Below are positions 1 to 5,821 of a stretch of DNA of 6,808 nucleotides, piece by piece. The notes below the pieces were generated by a model. It searched no databases. It was not told where the DNA came from and was given only the letters and a program-made list of their open reading frames with translations. Both the position numbers and the translations under genes were made by a program. Source of the DNA: JBEKYD01 sp049509915 (GTDB lineage: Bacteria > Acidobacteriota > Terriglobia > Bryobacterales > Bryobacteraceae); assembly GCA_049509915.1 (NCBI GenBank), contig JBEKZL010000338.1, positions 1 to 6,808 of the forward strand. The letters run 5' to 3'. Each line of letters begins with the position of its first letter. Within the stretch, counting starts at the first letter, position 1.

Positions 1-122
1 CGGAGCTTCACCCTTACTGCTCCGGCGAGCGTTCCCGAAGGTCCGCCGCCGAGTCCGGCCGGCGTGAACGATGCCAGCCAGCCGCGGCCGGCAACGGTGT
101 CGCCGCCTCCCGCAGGGCCTTC
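1..122. repeat. Left arm of 122-bp perfect terminal inverted repeat
   Basis: Bases 1-122 are the exact reverse complement of bases 6687-6808. The match ends at base 122/6687 (the next bases, C at 123 and T at 6686, are not complementary). This arm lies inside the open frame of the first coding region and reads smoothly into it as a Pro/Ala-rich linker, so the left copy is probably the native one. It carries no transposase, and no target duplication can be seen because the repeat sits at the window edge. Confidence 0.97.
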
Positions 123-1242
123 CGGATCGCCAGCCGCCGCGCCTGCGGGCGCCAACTTCTATCGCATGAAACTGGTGAAGATCGTCGACGAGCGCGGCTT
201 CGAACGGCCCATGACGGCGCTGACGCTGTTGCTCCCCACCGACTGGCAGTTTCAGGGCAGCGTGCAGTACGCGCAAACCGGCGGCTGCCACGCCAACATC
301 GTGCAATTGGTCTTTCGGGCCGCCAGCCCGGACGGGCGCCTCGCCGTCGAATTATTGCCGGGCAACACCTGGCAGTGGACCGACGATGCCAATATGAGGA
401 ACATGATGCAAACCAGCAACCAGCAGATGGCCCGGTTCGGCCAGCGCGGTTGCGACATCATGCCGCCCATGACGGGGGACGAATTTCTGCGGCGGCAGGT
501 TCTCCCCGCCGCGCGGACGGGCGCCGGCGTCTCCGGCTCGGAGGCGATGGCGGAAGCCGACGCGCGACTGCAGGAAGAAGCGCGCGAAGCGCAGCAAGCC
601 GCCGCCAGACAGGGGCTGCGGGTTAACGTCCGCACCTCGGCGGCCCGCGTGAGGGTGAGCTATACACTGGGCGGCCAACTGGTGGAAGAATGGCTCACTG
701 CCATGACGACTTCGATCGGCATGGCCGGCCCCTCCTTCAGCATGCGTACCGGGCGCATGGGGCAAGCGGTGTACTACAGCAGCGCCGCCGATCACGTGTT
801 CGGTATGCGCGCTCCCCAGGGCCAGCTCGACGCCGAGGAAAAATTCTTCCGCCTGGTGACGGGCACGGTGCGTGTCGACGCGCAGTGGCAAGCGCGGGTG
901 CAGCAGGTGATTGCGAACCTACAGGCCCAGGACAGCAAGAGCGCCGCCGACCGTTCGGCGATCATCGCCAAGTCCGGCCAGGACACCGCCAGGATCATTC
1001 ACGACACCTATCAAAACGCTACCAACAGCCGCGAACATTCCATGGAAAGCTGGAGCCAGTACATGCGCGGCGTGCAAACCTTCCGCGATCCCTCGACCGG
1101 CGATACGGTGGAGTTGAGCAATCAGTACGGAAACGCCTGGGCGGGGCCGAACGGCACATATGTGGTAACGGACTCGGCCAACTTCAATCCCAACTCGTCG
1201 CTGCAGGGAAACTGGACCAGGCTGGAAGCGGTCCAGCGATAG
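1..1242 (+). CDS. Secreted-type protein of unknown function, 5' end missing
   Basis: I do not recognise a named domain. The frame is open from base 1. The first available start is GTG at 64 (392 residues), but nothing marks it as real: the 21 codons before it have the same Pro/Ala/Ser-rich composition, so the true start, probably with a signal peptide, lies to the left of the window. Counting from GTG 64, residues 1-31 are a low-complexity Pro/Ala linker. Residues 33-150 form a compact domain (PTDWQFQGSV near 58-67, VFRAASPDGRLAVELLPG near 83-100) with two cysteines at 75 and 130. Residues 158-184 are an Ala/Glu/Arg-rich helix, and 185-285 form a second beta-rich region. The last 60 residues (RGVQTFRDPSTGDTVELSN, then NAWAGPNGTYV and FNPN) resemble the C-terminal module of uncharacterised secreted bacterial proteins. 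The gene ends 5 bp before the end of a convergent broken gene, with no terminator hairpin visible between them. Confidence 0.75.
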   Translation, partial: RSFTLTAPASVPEGPPPSPAGVNDASQPRPATVSPPPAGPSGSPAAAPAGANFYRMKLVKIVDERGFERPMTALTLLLPTDWQFQGSVQYAQTGGCHANIVQLVFRAASPDGRLAVELLPGNTWQWTDDANMRNMMQTSNQQMARFGQRGCDIMPPMTGDEFLRRQVLPAARTGAGVSGSEAMAEADARLQEEAREAQQAAARQGLRVNVRTSAARVRVSYTLGGQLVEEWLTAMTTSIGMAGPSFSMRTGRMGQAVYYSSAADHVFGMRAPQGQLDAEEKFFRLVTGTVRVDAQWQARVQQVIANLQAQDSKSAADRSAIIAKSGQDTARIIHDTYQNATNSREHSMESWSQYMRGVQTFRDPSTGDTVELSNQYGNAWAGPNGTYVVTDSANFNPNSSLQGNWTRLEAVQR

Positions 1243-1247
1243 GGCTA

Positions 1248-1491
1248 TCACTGAACTTCTTCCCCCTCGACAGCCATCCCTGGCGTCAGGAAAGTTGATG
1301 GCATTTCGCCTTTGCCCGCAAGAGTGAATTTCTTGAAGAGCTTATACCACTTGCCGGATGGCACGTCAGGGTCCGATTCCCGCCAGTGTTCGAGTTCCAG
1401 AAAATCGGTGGCGGCGATCCGGCCGTCACCGGTAGCGCTTGGTCAGGTGGCCCAGAATTCCCGGCGGAGGTGGCTTCTCGATCTTCGGCAT
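1248..1491 (-). pseudogene. Small acidic partner gene, broken by a one-base frameshift
   Basis: Two adjoining frames on the minus strand together make one small protein of about 80 residues. Part one starts at ATG 1491 (MPKIEKPPPPGILGHLTKRY) and hits TGA at 1428-1426. Part two continues in the frame shifted by one base, reading GDGRIAATDFLELEHW, then DPDVPSGKWYKLF, then GKGEMPSTFLTPGMAVEG, and ends at TGA 1250-1248. Dropping one C of the CC pair near 1431 restores a single continuous frame. The pattern (short Pro-rich start, W-x-E-S-D-P-x-V-P-x-G-K-W-Y-K, then G-x-G-E-x-x-x-T-F-L) resembles small uncharacterised proteins that I recall near histone-like genes of the type just upstream. That is memory, not a search. 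The start lies 54 nt after the upstream stop with only a weak, distant GAGG, so co-transcription is likely. The frameshift may be real decay or a sequencing error. Confidence 0.6.
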
Positions 1492-1545
1492 CTTGAAAAT
1501 TGTGGGTACCTCGGGTGGCGCAAGAACAGTGGCGTGGACGAAATC

Positions 1546-1926
1546 CTAGGCGTGCTGAAACTGTTTATGAAAAATCACGCGCTCCAGCCGATCGGAAATC
1601 TGCCGGATCTCAATCGGATCGCTGGTTTCCTTGAGGCGTTTCAACAGAGCCAGAAGCGGGGCGTCCGAAGTGTCAAGAGCAGTGCCGGCAGGCGAAGATC
1701 CATGGGCTTTCTGGGGTCGTTCGCTGCGCGTCCCGGCGGCCGGTTTCGTTCTCCTTACGATATGGTCGCCGCTCTCCTTGGCTCTTGCCCAGCGGGCCTG
1801 AACTGCCTTTCGGGCGCCCTCGCTTCGTTGTTCCGGAGTAAGTTTGGCGGCCCTGGCAGGGCCACCCTTCTTGCCGCCCTTTCGCCCTAAGGCAACCGCG
1901 GCTGGATTCTTCCTGATTACGGCCAT
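1546..1926 (-). CDS. Small basic histone-like / DNA-binding-type protein
   Basis: A 126-residue protein. Residues 1-49 are a Lys/Arg/Ala/Gly-rich module (MAVIRKNPAAVALGRKGGKK, then KLTPEQRSEGARKAVQARWA). This is the common bacterial small-protein motif in which a glycine/lysine stretch precedes an 'LTPEQR...A.KA...RW' helix, often annotated only as hypothetical or histone-like. Residues 50-88 are a flexible, charged and Ser/Pro-rich linker. Residues 89-126 form an amphipathic C-terminal helix pair (PLLALLKRLKETSDPIEIRQ, then ISDRLERVIFHKQF), which could be an oligomerisation or partner-binding part. The ATG at 1926 is chosen because the first residues fit the family start and because a TATAAT box lies 6 nt upstream, leaving no room for a ribosome-binding site. 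A small frameshifted gene follows on the same strand, so the two probably formed an operon. Nucleic-acid binding is inferred from composition. No specific function is known to me. Confidence 0.75.
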   Translation of the reverse strand: MAVIRKNPAAVALGRKGGKKGGPARAAKLTPEQRSEGARKAVQARWARAKESGDHIVRRTKPAAGTRSERPQKAHGSSPAGTALDTSDAPLLALLKRLKETSDPIEIRQISDRLERVIFHKQFQHA

Positions 1927-1932
1927 ACGTTC

Positions 1933-1938
1933 ATTATA
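1933..1938 (-). promoter_or_regulatory. -10 box TATAAT, leaderless-type promoter
   Basis: A perfect TATAAT on the minus strand is followed by six bases and then the ATG at 1926. Transcription normally starts about 7 nt after the -10 box, which would put the first base of the mRNA on or next to the A of the start codon. No Shine-Dalgarno sequence is present and no convincing -35 hexamer is seen 16-18 nt upstream. Confidence 0.6.
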
Positions 1939-1977
1939 CGTGAGCGGTCAGGAGTAAGCTACTTGACCGATCACGTA
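1937..1977. repeat. 14-bp inverted repeat, 13-bp spacer, candidate operator
   Basis: TACGTGAGCGGTCA at 1937-1950 and TGACCGATCACGTA at 1964-1977 are inverted copies matching at 13 of 14 positions. They lie between the stop of the aminotransferase gene (1994) and the start of the histone-like gene (1926), overlap the upstream edge of its TATAAT box, and cover its -35 region. There is no T-tract on either side in the direction of transcription, so an intrinsic terminator is less likely than an operator for a dimeric regulator or an mRNA hairpin at the end of the aminotransferase transcript. Confidence 0.6.
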
Positions 1978-1993
1978 CTCGGTTTACCCGTCC

Positions 1994-3247
1994 CTACCCT
2001 CGCGCCAGCGTGTGTACCACTTCCAGCGCCTTGTCGATCTCGGTCGGGCTGTTGAAGATGTGCGTCGAGTGGCGCACGCCGCCCCCGCTCGATCGGGGGC
2101 GAAGGCGGGCCCGGTTCCACATTTCGTCCTGCAGCTTGTCGCCGCTAACGCCATCCACGGCATAGACGGTGATGCCGGCGCACATGGCGTTGTCTACGGG
2201 AGAGTAGATTTTCACTTTGGGCATTGCGCGCAGTCCGGCGCGCAGCCGGTCGCCCAGGTACTTCACACGGGCCAGCACGCGCTCGTGGCCGAGCTCCATA
2301 TGAAAGTCGACGGCCGCTTCCGCGCCCACCAGCAGCGACTGGCTGCCGGTGCCTCGCTGCGAGAGGCGATAGCCGTCGTCGGCGTGGTTGTCCCAATTGG
2401 AGCTGGGAAGAGTGGTCCAGACCGCCGGGGCTTTGTCCTGGCGCAGGAACAGGAAGCCGGTGCCGGCCGGCGCCAGCATCCACTTGTGAAGACAGCCGAC
2501 GTAGGCGTCGCAGCCGATGTCTTTCACGTCCACCGGGATATGGGCGAATGCCTGGGCGCCGTCGATGACCGTGAAAATGCCCCGGGAGCGGGCTTCGGCG
2601 CAAATCTCTTTCACCGGCACGATGGCGCCCGAGCCGGTGATGACGTGGGAAAGAAACAACACGCGGGTTCGGGGAGTGAACGCGCCGGCGACCAGTGTGG
2701 CCAACTCGTCGGCGGAGTGGGCCGGCTTCGGCAGCTTCACCCGGGTGACTGCGCCGCGATGGCGTTTGGCCGCCGTGAGCCAGGGACCTTCGCCGCCGGG
2801 GTGCTCCTGATCGCTCATGACGATTTCGGCGCCTTTTTCGAGTTCGATCCCGTCGGCCACGTAGCTGTTCGAACAGGTGACGTTTTCGGTGAGCGCGACC
2901 TCCTTTTCGTCCGCATGGAGCAACCCCGCCAGTTTGCCGCGCAGGGACGCGGGATCGCCGTAGCCCGCGATCCAGTTCTCGCCGCGATAGTCCCAATCTG
3001 CCACGTCGACGGCCATTTTGCGGAGGTGATCGACGGTTTTTTCGAACACTACGCGGGGCATGGCGCCGATCGTGCCATTGTTGAAGAAGACCTTGTCGCG
3101 GGCCAGCATGAACTGGTCGCGCACTTTGTCCCAGTAGGCGTCGTCGCCGGGGCGGGGAAGCGGGCGAGCCAGGGCTGCGCCCCGAAACCACGATGCGGCC
3201 AGAGCGGAAGCGGAGATTGATTCCAGGAATCTGCGGCGATGCGTCAT
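1994..3247 (-). CDS. Tat-exported class V aminotransferase (PLP enzyme)
   Basis: A 417-residue fold-type I PLP enzyme of the class V aminotransferase family (isopenicillin N epimerase / cysteine desulfurase-like). The N-terminus HRRRFLES at 3-10, followed by an Ala-rich hydrophobic stretch to about residue 28, is a twin-arginine signal, so the enzyme is probably exported folded with its cofactor. The mature domain shows FFNNGTIGAMP (54-64), ENVTCSNSYV (121-130), SDQEHPGGEGPW (145-156), LSHVITGSG (199-207), the PLP-binding aspartate in VIDGAQAF (D229) and the Schiff-base lysine in CLHKWMLAPAGTGF (K255). RGTGSQ (298-303) and the C-terminal RHSTHIFNS (392-400) also fit the family. Length is normal. 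The amino substrate cannot be told from sequence. It lacks the obvious active-site cysteine loop of a true cysteine desulfurase, so an epimerase or lyase role is possible. There is no ribosome-binding site before ATG 3247, and a TATACT box ends 7 nt upstream of it. Confidence 0.9.
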   Translation of the reverse strand: MTHRRRFLESISASALAASWFRGAALARPLPRPGDDAYWDKVRDQFMLARDKVFFNNGTIGAMPRVVFEKTVDHLRKMAVDVADWDYRGENWIAGYGDPASLRGKLAGLLHADEKEVALTENVTCSNSYVADGIELEKGAEIVMSDQEHPGGEGPWLTAAKRHRGAVTRVKLPKPAHSADELATLVAGAFTPRTRVLFLSHVITGSGAIVPVKEICAEARSRGIFTVIDGAQAFAHIPVDVKDIGCDAYVGCLHKWMLAPAGTGFLFLRQDKAPAVWTTLPSSNWDNHADDGYRLSQRGTGSQSLLVGAEAAVDFHMELGHERVLARVKYLGDRLRAGLRAMPKVKIYSPVDNAMCAGITVYAVDGVSGDKLQDEMWNRARLRPRSSGGGVRHSTHIFNSPTEIDKALEVVHTLARG

Positions 3248-3254
3248 AAGAGCA

Positions 3255-3262
3255 AGTATAAA
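3255..3262. promoter_or_regulatory. Overlapping divergent -10 boxes in a 44-bp intergenic gap
   Basis: The stretch AGTATAAA contains TATACT read on the minus strand (3260-3255), placed 7 nt before the aminotransferase ATG, and TATAAA read on the plus strand (3257-3262), placed to serve the truncated acetyltransferase starting at 3292. No clear -35 hexamer is seen for either direction. A second plus-strand candidate is TATGAT at 3271-3276, but transcription from it would start inside the AGGGGG ribosome-binding site (3280-3285). Confidence 0.4.
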
Positions 3263-3286
3263 GACAATCCTATGATCGTAGGGGGA

Positions 3287-3496
3287 TCAAGATGACCGTT
3301 CGGGATGCGGTCGAAGGCGGCATGGCGGCGATGGCCGCCATTTACAACGACGTGCTGGCGGGTTAGACGGCGTCCCCGAGCGCATCAGGTTCCCGACGGT
3401 CTCGTTGGCGTGGAAGCGCAGTTCGCCGTCCAGTTCGCGCTCCACGGCCTCGCGGAAGATGGCTCGCAGCCGGTAAAGCAGGTCGGCCAGCGGCAT
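3287..3496 (-). pseudogene. Truncated MacB/FtsX-like permease (ADOP type), N-terminal stub
   Basis: Residues 1-43 (MPLADLLYRLRAIFREAVER, then ELDGELRFH and LMRSGTP) match the conserved cytoplasmic start of the very large acidobacterial permeases (usually about 800 residues) that follow a PadR gene. After residue 43 the similarity stops and the frame runs through Arg/Pro-rich nonsense to TGA at 3289-3287, so about 95% of the protein, including all membrane segments and the periplasmic MacB-like domain, is missing. The start ATG 3496 has a good ribosome-binding site (AGGGGA, 5 nt spacing) and lies 11 nt after the padR stop, as expected for an operon. The break falls near 3371, exactly where a truncated gene from the opposite strand begins. 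Confidence 0.7.
3292..3366 (+). pseudogene. Truncated GNAT acetyltransferase, N-terminal stub
   Basis: A 24-codon frame, too short to be a working enzyme, begins MTVRDAVEG and ends MAAIYNDVLAG followed by TAG. This is the recognisable first strand and helix of phosphinothricin-acetyltransferase-like GNAT proteins (usual form: T-I-R-x-A-x-x-x-D-x-x-A-I-x-x-I-Y-N-x-x-V). A strong ribosome-binding site AGGGGG at 3280-3285 precedes ATG 3292 by 6 nt, which supports a once-functional start. Everything after about residue 23, including the acetyl-CoA-binding loop, is gone. Similarity ends near 3363, only about 8 bases from where the convergent permease stub ends. Confidence 0.6.
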
Positions 3497-3507
3497 TCTC
3501 GTCCCCT

Positions 3508-3837
3508 TCACGCCAGGTCGAGAACGTATCCGACCGCCGCGGAAAGCTTTCGCCAGGCGGCCGCCTCGGCTCCCAGTTGTTTGCGTCCCGCGCCCGTCAG
3601 GTCGTAATACTTGGCCTTGCGGTTGTTTTCCGAGACGCCCCAGCGGGCCTTGATCCAGCCGCGCCGTTCGAGCCGATGCAGGGCCGGGTAGAGAGAACCC
3701 TGCCCCACCTGGAACGCGTCGCGCGAAATCTGTTCCAGACGTTCGGAAACCGCCCAGCCATGGAGCGGCTCCAAAGCGAGCGTCTTCAGAATCAACAGGT
3801 CCAGCGTTCCTTGCGGTAGCTCCAGCCGTTCCCCCAA
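3508..3837 (-). CDS. PadR-family transcriptional regulator
   Basis: A 109-residue winged-helix repressor. LPQGTLDLLILKTLALEPLHGWAV (7-30) holds the family's hallmark helix. QVGQGSLYPALHRLERRGWI (43-62) is the recognition helix, and SENNRKAKYYDLTGAGRKQL (69-88) is the wing. The C-terminal helix (89-109) mediates dimerisation. This is the short PadR type usually coupled to a large MacB/FtsX-like permease gene just downstream. Here that gene is only a stub, so the regulator appears orphaned. The start is TTG at 3837, supported by AGGGGA (3850-3845) with 7 nt spacing. Transcription runs divergently from the M61 peptidase gene, and the promoter overlaps an inverted repeat that it may bind itself. 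Confidence 0.92.
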   Translation of the reverse strand: MGERLELPQGTLDLLILKTLALEPLHGWAVSERLEQISRDAFQVGQGSLYPALHRLERRGWIKARWGVSENNRKAKYYDLTGAGRKQLGAEAAAWRKLSAAVGYVLDLA

Positions 3838-3868
3838 GTTTTATTCCCCTTTCACTTCGACAAGGAAC

Positions 3869-3897
3869 AGTGTACGACAGGATTTGTCGGAGCACAA
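3869..3897 (-). promoter_or_regulatory. padR promoter with operator-like inverted repeat in its spacer
   Basis: On the minus strand TTGTGC (3897-3892) and TACACT (3874-3869) are separated by 17 bp, giving a usable if imperfect -35/-10 pair. The spacer contains the inverted repeat CGACA (3875-3879), 5-bp gap, TGTCG (3885-3889). A third CGACA stands at 3858-3862, 17 bp from the second, near the expected transcription start. This placement fits autorepression by PadR. The mRNA would carry a leader of about 25 nt with a ribosome-binding site, unlike the neighbouring genes. Confidence 0.5.
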
Positions 3898-3905
3898 GGG
3901 GAGAG

Positions 3906-3921
3906 GCCGGCGCCCGCCGGC
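3906..3921. repeat. GC-rich hairpin between divergent promoters
   Basis: GCCGGC at 3906-3911 and again at 3916-3921 form a 6-bp self-complementary stem with a 4-base loop. It occupies the place where a -35 box for the M61 gene would be expected. It has no T-tract, so it is not a typical terminator. Confidence 0.35.
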
Positions 3922-3932
3922 GCAAACGACGT

Positions 3933-3938
3933 TACAAT
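3933..3938 (+). promoter_or_regulatory. -10 box TACAAT for the M61 peptidase gene
   Basis: TACAAT is followed by eight bases and then ATG 3947. The predicted transcript would start at or within about two bases of the start codon. The intervening bases CGTGAAAA contain no Shine-Dalgarno sequence, and no -35 hexamer is visible 17 bp upstream. Confidence 0.5.
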
Positions 3939-3946
3939 CGTGAAAA

Positions 3947-5815
3947 ATGCGTCGAGCCCTGTTATTGTTGCTTACGGTTGCGCCGGTTTGGGCGCAAGCG
4001 CCCATTCGCCTGCGTGTGGACGCTACCGCCGCGCCGCGGCGCGTGTTTCACGTCGAAATGCACCTTCCGTCCGCCGGCGGCCCGACCACGCTGCTCTATC
4101 CGCAGTGGATTCCGGGCGACCACTCGCCGGATGGGCCGGTGGTGCAGCTCGCCGGCCTGGCGATCCAGGCGGAGGGCCACAAGTTGCCATGGCGGCGCGA
4201 TTCCGTCAACATGTACGCCTTTCAGGTGGACGCGCCGCCGGGCACGGGCGGCCTCGATATTGCGTTTGATTTTTTGGCACCGCCGGAGGGCCAGTTCTCC
4301 TCCGGCAGTTCCACCACCGCGGAACTGGCGGTGCTGAACTGGAATCAATTCGTTCTCTATCCCCAGGGCGCTGATCCGGACCGGCTTCCCTACCAGGCTA
4401 CGCTGCGGCTGCCGGAGGGCTGGAAATTCGGCACGGCCCTGCCGGTCGCCCGCCAGAACGGCGGCGAAATCGAGTTCGAACCCGTGCCGCTGACCACCCT
4501 GATCGATTCGCCGCTTTCGGCCGGCGTGTATTACCGCACCATCGAGCTGGGCGAAGCGGGCGGCGTGCCGCACTTCCTGCACCTGGTGGGCGACAGCGAA
4601 AAAGCTATCGATATGAGCGACGACCAGATCGCCCACTACCGCGCCCTGACAGTGGAGGCCAACGCGCTGTTCGGCGCCCACCACTACCGCTCCTATCATT
4701 TCCTTTACAGCCTGAGCGACCACCTGGCGCATTTTGGCCTGGAGCACCACGAATCGAGCGACGACCGGCTGGGCGAACGGGCCGTGATCGACGATGGGCA
4801 GCGGGTGGTCGAGGCGTCCCTGCTGCCGCACGAATTTGTGCATTCCTGGAACGGCAAATATCGCCGCCCGGCGGGATTGACCAGCGGCGGCCGCGACGGC
4901 GGCTACGATACTCCCATGAAGGGCGACCTGCTGTGGGTCTACGAAGGGCTGACCGAATACCTCGGCAGCATTCTGACCCCGCGCGCCGGACTGCAGAAGC
5001 CGGAAGAATACCGCGAAGACCTGGCATATACGGCCGCCACGCTCGATGCCGAGTCGGGCCGCAAGTGGCGTCCCCTGGAAGATACCGCCATCGCCGCTCA
5101 GCTTTATTATTTTGTGAACGACGACTATATCGATTACCGCCGCGGGGTGGACTATTACCCCGAGGGCGAATTGCTCTGGCTCGACGTGGACGCCCACATC
5201 CGCCAGTTGACCAGCGGGAGGAAATCGCTCGACGATTTCTGCAAGGCTTTCCACGGTGCCCCCTCCACGCCGCCGGGCATGAAGACCTACGAGTTCGACG
5301 ACCTTGTGGCTGGGCTCAACGGCGTGGCGCCTTTCGACTGGGCCGCGTTTCTGAACCAGCGCCTCACGTCCGTGGCGGCGGCGACGCCGGTGGAAGCCGT
5401 CGCATCGGCCGGCTGGAAGCTGGTCTACGACGATGCGCGCCCGCAATTCTTGCGGTACATGGAAGACGCTTCGAAGCAATCGGATTTCACTTTTTCACTA
5501 GGCTTCCGGGTTCGTGACGACGATAGCAGCGTGGCCGACGTGGTCTTCGGCGGCCCGGTGCAACGGGCCGGCATCATTCCCGGAGTGAAGCTGATCGCGG
5601 TAAACAATCGCCAGTATTCCTCCGGCGTGCTGCGGGACGCGCTGAAGGCCGCCTCCCACGGCGGCCCGGCGATCGAGCTGCTGGTGAAGAACGGGGAATA
5701 CTACCAGACCCACCGCATCGATTACCGCGGCGGCGAGCGCTACCCGCACCTGGTGCGCGACGAGAGCAAGCCGGATTTGCTGGCGGCGGTTATCGCGCCG
5801 CTGGTGAAGCAATGA
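3947..5815 (+). CDS. Secreted M61-family zinc aminopeptidase with PDZ domain
   Basis: A 622-residue metallopeptidase of the M61 (glycyl aminopeptidase-like) family. Residues 1-16 are a signal peptide (basic start, Leu-rich core, cleavage near VWA/QA), so it acts outside the cytoplasm. An N-terminal beta domain (18-205) includes the family-typical WIPGDHSPDGPV (54-65). The thermolysin-like catalytic domain carries GLEHHES (264-270), the zinc motif HEFVH (295-299) followed by SWNGKYRRP, and the third zinc ligand in LLWVYEGLTEYLG (E333), with YYPEGELLWLDVD (403-415) further on. The C-terminus is a PDZ domain (about 513-595: SLGFRVRDD, then VQRAGIIPGVKLIAVNN), usual for this family. Length and order of domains are normal and all catalytic residues are present, so the gene appears intact. 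It probably trims peptides in the periplasm. It is divergent from padR over a 109-bp gap, so regulation by PadR is possible but not shown. Confidence 0.93.
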   Translation: MRRALLLLLTVAPVWAQAPIRLRVDATAAPRRVFHVEMHLPSAGGPTTLLYPQWIPGDHSPDGPVVQLAGLAIQAEGHKLPWRRDSVNMYAFQVDAPPGTGGLDIAFDFLAPPEGQFSSGSSTTAELAVLNWNQFVLYPQGADPDRLPYQATLRLPEGWKFGTALPVARQNGGEIEFEPVPLTTLIDSPLSAGVYYRTIELGEAGGVPHFLHLVGDSEKAIDMSDDQIAHYRALTVEANALFGAHHYRSYHFLYSLSDHLAHFGLEHHESSDDRLGERAVIDDGQRVVEASLLPHEFVHSWNGKYRRPAGLTSGGRDGGYDTPMKGDLLWVYEGLTEYLGSILTPRAGLQKPEEYREDLAYTAATLDAESGRKWRPLEDTAIAAQLYYFVNDDYIDYRRGVDYYPEGELLWLDVDAHIRQLTSGRKSLDDFCKAFHGAPSTPPGMKTYEFDDLVAGLNGVAPFDWAAFLNQRLTSVAAATPVEAVASAGWKLVYDDARPQFLRYMEDASKQSDFTFSLGFRVRDDDSSVADVVFGGPVQRAGIIPGVKLIAVNNRQYSSGVLRDALKAASHGGPAIELLVKNGEYYQTHRIDYRGGERYPHLVRDESKPDLLAAVIAPLVKQ

Positions 5816-5821
5816 CCCCGG

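Noticed and set aside
1426..1434. Programmed ribosomal frameshift in the small partner gene
   Set aside because: There is no slippery heptamer, no pseudoknot signal and no internal Shine-Dalgarno placed for it. A single-base error or mutation is simpler.
1312..1890. 192-codon open frame on the + strand
   Set aside because: It lies opposite the histone-like gene and its partner, whose motifs make sense. The plus-strand product has no family signature.
1937..1977. Intrinsic terminator for the aminotransferase gene
   Set aside because: The hairpin has a long 13-base loop and is followed by TAATGAACG rather than a T-tract in the direction of transcription.
2012..3220. 402-codon open frame on the + strand opposite the aminotransferase
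   Set aside because: It is the antisense shadow of a clearly conserved enzyme in G+C-rich DNA. Its His/Gly/Ala/Arg-rich translation shows no domain, and no ribosome-binding site precedes it.
3287..3925. 212-codon - strand frame taken as a single protein
   Set aside because: It overlaps padR in another frame and is meaningful only from ATG 3496 on, where the permease similarity and a good ribosome-binding site begin.
3962..5479. 505-codon open frame on the - strand opposite the M61 peptidase
   Set aside because: The sense strand carries all M61 and PDZ motifs. The antisense translation is Arg/Gln/Val/His-rich without recognisable folds, as expected for a codon-bias shadow.
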